Positions 59,850 through 64,000 of a DNA stretch of 64,000 nt are shown here, piece by piece. The DNA is from Planctomycetota bacterium (GTDB lineage Bacteria; Planctomycetota; J058). Position 1 is the first letter of the stretch; every line of letters starts with the position of its first letter. The stretch lies in contig JAMLIC010000003.1 of NCBI GenBank assembly GCA_023954375.1, forward strand, positions 358,088 to 422,087, read 5' to 3'. Below the pieces are notes generated by a model. That model saw nothing but the letters and a program-made list of their open reading frames with translations, ran no database searches and was not told where the DNA came from. Both the position numbers and the translations under genes were made by a program.

Positions 59850-59934
59850 GGAGGGTTGGCAGAGCGGACGAATGCACCTGATTTGAAATCAGGAGTCCCT
59901 TCGGGGATCGGGGGTTCGAATCCCTCACCCTCCA
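59850..59934 (+). tRNA. tRNA-Ser (anticodon UGA)
   Basis: Acceptor GGAGGGT pairs with ACCCTCC (59927-59933). The anticodon stem CCTGA/TCAGG encloses the loop TTTGAAA, with anticodon TGA at 59884-59886. A long variable arm (AGTCCCTTCGGGGAT) is typical of serine tRNA, and GGTTCGAAT is the T-loop. The CCA end is not encoded. CTTTT follows. Confidence 0.95.
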
Positions 59935-59942
59935 CTTTTGAT

Positions 59943-60137
59943 GCGCTCGCGAGGGGGGCGCGATCGGAGCGAGTCCCGGACTGGCACGATCTGGCCCGCT
60001 CCGCGCCTCCCCATCGCTCGCTTGGGCGGGTCGAGGGTGTGCAGCGGCGCTCGCGAGGGGGGCGCGATCGGAGCGAGTCCCGGACTGGCACGGCCTGGCC
60101 CGTTCGTCCCGCGCCTCCCCAACGCTCGCTCTGGTGG
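59943..60137 (+). repeat. 104-bp direct duplication between the two tRNA-Ser genes
   Basis: Two copies begin at 59943 and 60047. They share GCGCTCGCGAGGGGGGCGCG, then ATCGGAGCGAGTCCCGGACT, then GGCACG, and diverge toward the right end, each finishing with a GCGCCTCCCC-AACGCTCGCT-like block. No open frame is supported. The function is unknown; it could be a remnant of an intergenic repeat family or a processing signal. Confidence 0.75.
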
Positions 60138-60206
60138 GGCGAGCGCGAGCGCTCCCGGCCGTTGCAGGAGCCCCGCGAGGGGCTAGAATGCGACCCGTCC
60201 ACCGTG

Positions 60207-60297
60207 GGAGAGGTGGCAGAGTGGTCGATTGCGGCGGCTTGCTAAGCCGTTGAAGGTGTATTAACGCCTTCCGGGGGTTCGAATCCCCCCCTCTCCG
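60207..60297 (+). tRNA. tRNA-Ser (anticodon GCU)
   Basis: Acceptor GGAGAGG pairs with CCTCTCC (60290-60296) with discriminator G. The anticodon loop TTGCTAA carries GCT at 60241-60243. The long variable arm (GAAGGTGTATTAACGCCTTC) folds into its own hairpin, and GGTTCGAAT is the T-loop. The CCA end is not encoded. Confidence 0.95.
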
Positions 60298-60386
60298 TGA
60301 CGCCGCGCGGGCCCCGTGCGGCGTCGCTTCATGTACGTGACATCCCTTGGCACGCGCGTCGGCGCGGCATGGTCCCATGGGGCGCC

Positions 60387-60803
60387 ATGAGGACCTCCGC
60401 GACCCTGCTCCTCCTGGCCCTGGCCGCGTGCGCGCCGGGGTGCGTCGAGCGACAGCTGGTGATCGAGACCGACCCGCCCGGGGCCGAGCTGTTCGTCGAC
60501 GGCCGCGAGGTGGGGACGACGGCCGAGGGCGCGCCGGTGCGCGTGACGTTCGACGCCTACGGCACGCGCACGGTCGTCGCCCGCCGGCGCGGCCACGTGC
60601 CCCTGCGGCGGACGGTGACCCTCGACCCGCCCTGGTGGCAGCTCTTCCCGTTCGACGTGTTCACCGACCTGCTCTGGCTGGGCACGCTCCGCGACGAGCA
60701 CCGCCTCGAGCTGGCGCTCACGCCGCGCGCGGCCCCCGACGAGCCGGAGGCCCTCGAGGCGCGCGCGCGGCACATGGGCCTCCACGAGGAGAAGCGGCCG
60801 TGA
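60387..60803 (+). CDS. PEGA-domain lipoprotein
   Basis: 138 aa from the ATG at 60387. A signal peptide ends in LLALAACAPGC; the first Cys fits a lipobox. The PEGA domain (VIETDPPGAELFVDGREVG, with the Pro-Gly-Ala and Asp-Gly turns) is a small surface-layer beta domain common in planctomycetes. After it, PPWWQLFPFDVFTDLLWLG looks like an amphipathic or membrane-hugging segment. It was probably anchored to the membrane facing the periplasm. Its stop overlaps the murD start by 4 nt (GTGA). Confidence 0.8.
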   Translation: MRTSATLLLLALAACAPGCVERQLVIETDPPGAELFVDGREVGTTAEGAPVRVTFDAYGTRTVVARRRGHVPLRRTVTLDPPWWQLFPFDVFTDLLWLGTLRDEHRLELALTPRAAPDEPEALEARARHMGLHEEKRP

Positions 60804-62125
60804 GCCTCGCCGGCAAGCGCGTGACCGTGCTCGGCCTCGGGGGCTTCGGCGGCGGCGCGGCCGCCGCGCGCTTCCTCGTCGCGCAGGGGGCGCAGGTGAC
60901 CGTCACCGACCTCAAGCCCCCCGAGGAGCTCGCCGCCGCGGTCGCCGCCCTCGACGGGCTGCCCGTGCGGTTCGTCCTCGGCGAGCACCGGCTCGAGGAC
61001 GTGACGGAGGTCGACCTCGTGGTGAAGAACCCGGCGATCCCGCCCGCGTCCGGGTGGGTCGCCGCGGCGCGCCGCGCCGGCGTGCCGATCACCAGCGAGC
61101 TGGCGCTCGGCCTCGAGCGGCTCGAGGCGCCGTTCGCCATGGTGACCGGCTCGAAGGGCAAGTCGACGACGGCGGGCCTGCTCGGGGCCATGCTCTCGGC
61201 CGTCGTCGCCGGCAACAACGAGCGGCCGCTCCTCGACGCGCTCGGGCGGATCGGGCCCGGGGCGCGCGTCGTCCTCGAGGTCTCGTCGTTCATGGCCGAG
61301 GACCTCGTCGCGATCCGGCCGGCCGCGCGGCTGCCGCGCCCGCGCGCCCTCGTCTTCACGCACCTCGAGCCCGAGCACCTCAACTGGCACGGGACGCTCG
61401 AGGCCTACTACGGCGCCAAGCTGTCGCTCCTCGACCTCGGCCCCGAGGTGGTCGTGATCCCCGAGGGGCAGCCCGAGCTCGAGGCGCGCGTCCCGCCGCG
61501 CCTGCCGCCCGGCGCGCGGCTCGTGCGGGCGTCGGCGACCCGCCCGGCCGCCGACCTGTCGGGGCTGCGCCTCCTCGGCCGCCACAACCTCGACAACGCC
61601 GCGCTCGCGGCAGAGGCCGCCCTCGCCATGGGCGCCGCCCCCGACGAGGTCGCCCGCGCGGCGGCGGCGTTCGAGCCGCTGCCGCATCGGCTCGAGACCG
61701 TCGCCGTCTCGCCCGCGGGCGTGCGCTTCGTCAACGACTCCATGGCCACCACGCCGGCCGCCGCGCTCGCGGCGCTCGCGGCCGTGCCGGCGCCGGTCGT
61801 CCTCCTGCTCGGCGGGTCGGACAAGGGCCACGACTTCGCCGCGCTGGGCGCCGCGGCCGCCCGCGCGCACGCCGTGGTGTGCCTGGGCGCGGTCCGCGAC
61901 AAGGTCGCCGCCGCCGTCGAGGCCGCCGGCGGCCGCCCGCTCCGCGCCGGCAGCTTCGAGGAGGCCTTCGCGCTGGCCGTCGAGCGCTGCCCCCCGGGCG
62001 GGGCGGTGCTCCTGTCCCCCGCAGCGGCGAGCTATGACATGTTCCCCAGCTTCAAGGCGCGCGGCGAGCGCTTCCGGGCCCTGGCGACCGCCCGCGCCCT
62101 ACCGGCGGCGACCGGGCAGGGATAG
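60800..62125 (+). CDS. murD: UDP-N-acetylmuramoylalanine-D-glutamate ligase
   Basis: 441 aa from the GTG at 60800. MurD adds D-Glu to the peptidoglycan stem in the cytoplasm. Order of motifs fits: VTVLGLGGFGG, MVTGSKGKSTTAG (P-loop), LEVSSF, LEPEHLNWHGT, YYGAKLSLL (position of the carbamylated Lys), LGRHNLDNAAL, VNDSMATTPAA, LLLGGSDKGHDF and LLSPAAASYDMF. Several are slightly off the consensus: the P-loop has Ser-Lys in place of Thr-Asn/Lys and NDSKATN reads NDSMATT. I still judge it a MurD rather than another Mur ligase because GGSDKG and SPAAASYDMF are specific. A Planctomycetota-type cell wall would need it. Confidence 0.85.
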   Translation: MSLAGKRVTVLGLGGFGGGAAAARFLVAQGAQVTVTDLKPPEELAAAVAALDGLPVRFVLGEHRLEDVTEVDLVVKNPAIPPASGWVAAARRAGVPITSELALGLERLEAPFAMVTGSKGKSTTAGLLGAMLSAVVAGNNERPLLDALGRIGPGARVVLEVSSFMAEDLVAIRPAARLPRPRALVFTHLEPEHLNWHGTLEAYYGAKLSLLDLGPEVVVIPEGQPELEARVPPRLPPGARLVRASATRPAADLSGLRLLGRHNLDNAALAAEAALAMGAAPDEVARAAAAFEPLPHRLETVAVSPAGVRFVNDSMATTPAAALAALAAVPAPVVLLLGGSDKGHDFAALGAAAARAHAVVCLGAVRDKVAAAVEAAGGRPLRAGSFEEAFALAVERCPPGGAVLLSPAAASYDMFPSFKARGERFRALATARALPAATGQG

Positions 62126-62136
62126 CCTGGGCAGCG

Positions 62137-63099
62137 GTGGGGACGCAGATCGGGCTCGAGATCAAGCTCCTGCGGGAGCGCCTGAAGCTCAGCGCCAAGG
62201 ACCTGGCCGAGCGGATCGGGCTGAGCCCGTCGCAGATGTCCCGCCTCGAGAGCGGCCAGCGGCGCGTCGACGCCGTGATGCTCTCGCGGATCGCCAAGGC
62301 GCTCGACGTCCACCCCTCGCACTTCTTCCAGGACTTCCAGGAGCCCGGCGACCTCCCCGCGGCCGGCGACGACGGCGCGCCCCTGCCCGAGCCGCCGGCC
62401 GAGGCGCCGGCGGCCGCGCTCGGGCGCCTGATCCGGGCCGAGCGGCACCGGCAGCACCTCACGCCCGACGAGCTCGGGCAGCGGATCGGCAAGGGGCGCG
62501 CGTTCGTCGCCGACGTCGAGGCCGGCCGCACCGAGCTCCTCTCCTACCCGGTGCTGCAGAAGGTCGCGCGCGCCCTGCGGCTCGACCCCGAGGTCCTGTT
62601 CGAGGCGCAGCACGGCGAGCTGCGCGAGCTGCGGAAGGCGGTGGCGCGGCTCGAGCGCGCCCACACCGAGCGGACGCTCGGCGCCGCGCAGGGCGAGGGG
62701 CTGCGCGGGCTGCCGCTCGTGGCGGGCGAGGACGGCGGCCTCCCCGTGCGCTTCGAGGCCCGCGCCCCGCGCGAGAAGGTGCTCGACTACGTGCACGTCC
62801 CGGGGCTGCGCGTGGGCGACGGCTTCGCCGTGACCTGGCAGGGCGAGGAGATGACCGCGCCGCACGGGCCGTCGTTCCGCCCCGGCGAGGTGCTCGTGTT
62901 CTCGTCGGGGCGCGAGGCGCGGCACCGCGACTTCGTGCTCGCGGCCCTCCCGGCTCGGAGCCTCTTCCGCCAGCTGTTCCTGGACGCGCAGGGCCGGGTG
63001 CGGCTGCATCCCTTGAACCTGGATGTGCCGCCCACTATCCTCGATCGTGAGGAGGTACGGGAGTTGTTCCCCCTGGTCGCCCGCCTGAGCCCGCTGTGA
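62137..63099 (+). CDS. Transcription regulator with two HTH domains and an S24-like domain
   Basis: 320 aa, GTG start. Residues 5-60 are a Cro/C1-type HTH (LSAKDLAERIGLSPSQMSRLE) and residues 95-150 a second one (LTPDELGQRIGKGRAFVADVE). After a short coiled coil, residues 195-315 follow the LexA/C1 S24 peptidase layout (VGDGFAVTWQGEEMTAPHG, FRPGEVLVFSS). The GDSM nucleophile position reads GEEM, so the catalytic Ser is missing and self-cleavage should not occur; the domain probably serves for dimerisation or ligand sensing. The target genes are unknown. It follows murD after 11 nt on the same strand. Confidence 0.75.
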   Translation: MGTQIGLEIKLLRERLKLSAKDLAERIGLSPSQMSRLESGQRRVDAVMLSRIAKALDVHPSHFFQDFQEPGDLPAAGDDGAPLPEPPAEAPAAALGRLIRAERHRQHLTPDELGQRIGKGRAFVADVEAGRTELLSYPVLQKVARALRLDPEVLFEAQHGELRELRKAVARLERAHTERTLGAAQGEGLRGLPLVAGEDGGLPVRFEARAPREKVLDYVHVPGLRVGDGFAVTWQGEEMTAPHGPSFRPGEVLVFSSGREARHRDFVLAALPARSLFRQLFLDAQGRVRLHPLNLDVPPTILDREEVRELFPLVARLSPL

Positions 63100-63180
63100 G
63101 CGGCCCCACATGGGCCATGGCGCGCGGCCGCAACATGAGCCCCGGACACCGCCGTCGAGGGGTCACGGGAGCGTGGAGCC

Positions 63181-63828
63181 ATGCGCGACGACCGGACTGA
63201 CGACGACCGCGACGAGCCCGACATAGGCGCCAGCGCGCCGACCGACCAGGCGCTCGTCCTCAACCGCCACTGGACCCCCGTCAGCACGACCACGGTGCGC
63301 CGCGCCCTGGTCCTCCTCTGCCGCTCGACGGCCTCGGCGATCTGCCCGGCGTCGTACGAGGTCTACGACCTCGACGCCTGGATCGCCCGCTCGCTCGACA
63401 CCGGCGCGGCGCTGGCCCGCGAGCGCCTCCTGCGCACGCCGCGCTTCGCCATCGAGAAGCCCGAGGTGATCCTCCTCCTCGGCTACGCGGGCGTCCCCCG
63501 GCGCGAGGTCTCGTTCAGCCGCCGCAACCTCTACCGCCGCGACGGCTACGCCTGCCAGTACTGCGGGCGCCGCCGCCCGCTCGACGAGCTGTCGATCGAT
63601 CACGTCCTGCCCCGCTCGCGCGGCGGCAAGACGACGTGGGAGAACTGCGTGCTCGCCTGCGTGCGCTGCAACACGAAGAAGGCGAACAAGACGCTGCGCG
63701 AGTCGGGCTTCCAGCTCGCGCGGGCGCCGGGCAAGCCGACGTGGTCGCCCCTGCTCGAGTCGATCCCGCGGGCGCATCCGCCGTCGTGGCGGAAGTTCCT
63801 GGAGCGCTCGGAGCACCTGGCCGGGTGA
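63181..63828 (+). CDS. HNH endonuclease
   Basis: 215 aa. The HNH core is at the C-terminus: ACQYCGRRRPLDELSIDHVLPRSRG (Cys pair, Asp-His), WENCVLACVRCNTKKANK (Asn, second Cys pair). The N-terminal 100 residues (ALVLNRHWTPVSTTTVRRAL, then CPASYEVYDLDAW) match the widespread family of stand-alone HNH proteins of bacterial genomes, thought to act on DNA; substrate unknown. GGGAGCGTGGAG precedes the ATG. It begins about 80 nt after the regulator. No self-splicing element is seen. Confidence 0.88.
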   Translation: MRDDRTDDDRDEPDIGASAPTDQALVLNRHWTPVSTTTVRRALVLLCRSTASAICPASYEVYDLDAWIARSLDTGAALARERLLRTPRFAIEKPEVILLLGYAGVPRREVSFSRRNLYRRDGYACQYCGRRRPLDELSIDHVLPRSRGGKTTWENCVLACVRCNTKKANKTLRESGFQLARAPGKPTWSPLLESIPRAHPPSWRKFLERSEHLAG

Positions 63829-64000
63829 GCGATCCTACGAGCCGCACCCCGCAGCCGCGGCATCTTGCACAGGCCACGGGTGGAACGGAGCGACGACCGA
63901 GGCGAGGCCGTGGAGGCCGAGGCGAGGCGGCGTGGGGGCGGGGGGGGTGGCTGGCCGGGTGCAGACACCCCCGCCCCCGCCCCCCCGCCCCGCCAACCCC
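63829..64000. other. G-tract/C-tract region at the end of the window
   Basis: No gene is supported. A G-rich run (63931-63949) is followed 20 nt later by long C runs to the end, so the two could pair or form G-quadruplex-type structures on either strand. It may be a transcription-terminating structure. Confidence 0.4.

Overview
The window is a very GC-rich bacterial chromosome segment. It is densely coded, lacks rRNA genes, and shows no insertion sequence, integrase or CRISPR array. The gene repertoire includes PEGA and TPR lipoproteins, LKNG-type small beta-domain proteins, serine/threonine kinases with TPR tails, an alpha-toroid/HEAT secreted protein and a J-like domain without HPD. This fits Planctomycetota best; a related high-GC lineage such as Myxococcota cannot be excluded from sequence reading alone.

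Layout. (1) 1-4.6 kb: a TPR lipoprotein, a charged secreted protein, a degenerate M48-like peptidase homologue, and three tandem ~413-bp units that each carry the same 58-aa exported peptide gene with its own terminator. (2) 4.6-13.5 kb, minus strand: membrane protein, LKNG protein, GrpE-like, Hsp70-like, J-like protein and an FHA-GAF histidine kinase, which together look like a specialised chaperone/signalling operon. (3) 13.8-17.8 kb: a zinc-ribbon protein, an AMMECR1-like TPR lipoprotein and dprA. (4) 18.2-34.2 kb, plus strand: a tightly coupled six-gene operon encoding a metallophosphoesterase, a CHAT caspase-like protease, a 2260-aa beta-propeller/P-loop protein, a degenerate AAA-like ATPase, a KAP-like ATPase and an 849-aa adenosine-deaminase-family protein. 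(5) 34.2-42.2 kb, minus strand: small membrane protein, gyrA, panE, HEAT-repeat membrane protein, panB and a cyclic-nucleotide-binding protein. (6) 42.3-52.4 kb, plus strand: a toroid/HEAT protein followed by three paralogous kinase-TPR proteins. (7) 52.5-59.1 kb, minus strand: gyrB, dciA, dnaN and dnaA, with a ~900-bp gap between dnaN and dnaA that is a candidate replication origin. (8) 59.4-64 kb, plus strand: bifunctional-nuclease-family protein, two tRNA-Ser genes separated by a duplicated 104-bp element, a PEGA lipoprotein, murD, a double-HTH regulator and an HNH endonuclease.

The most interesting part is region 4. Its last two genes resemble the RdrA (KAP-like ATPase) and RdrB (adenosine deaminase) pair of the RADAR antiphage system. 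Here the pair is fused into a larger operon with a CHAT protease, a phosphoesterase and a giant propeller-ATPase. All junctions overlap by 4 nt except one 3-nt gap. I read this as a candidate composite conflict (defence) system in which propeller/NTPase subunits sense or scaffold and three enzymes act as effectors. Protein families and catalytic residues are visible in the sequence; the defence role is inference.
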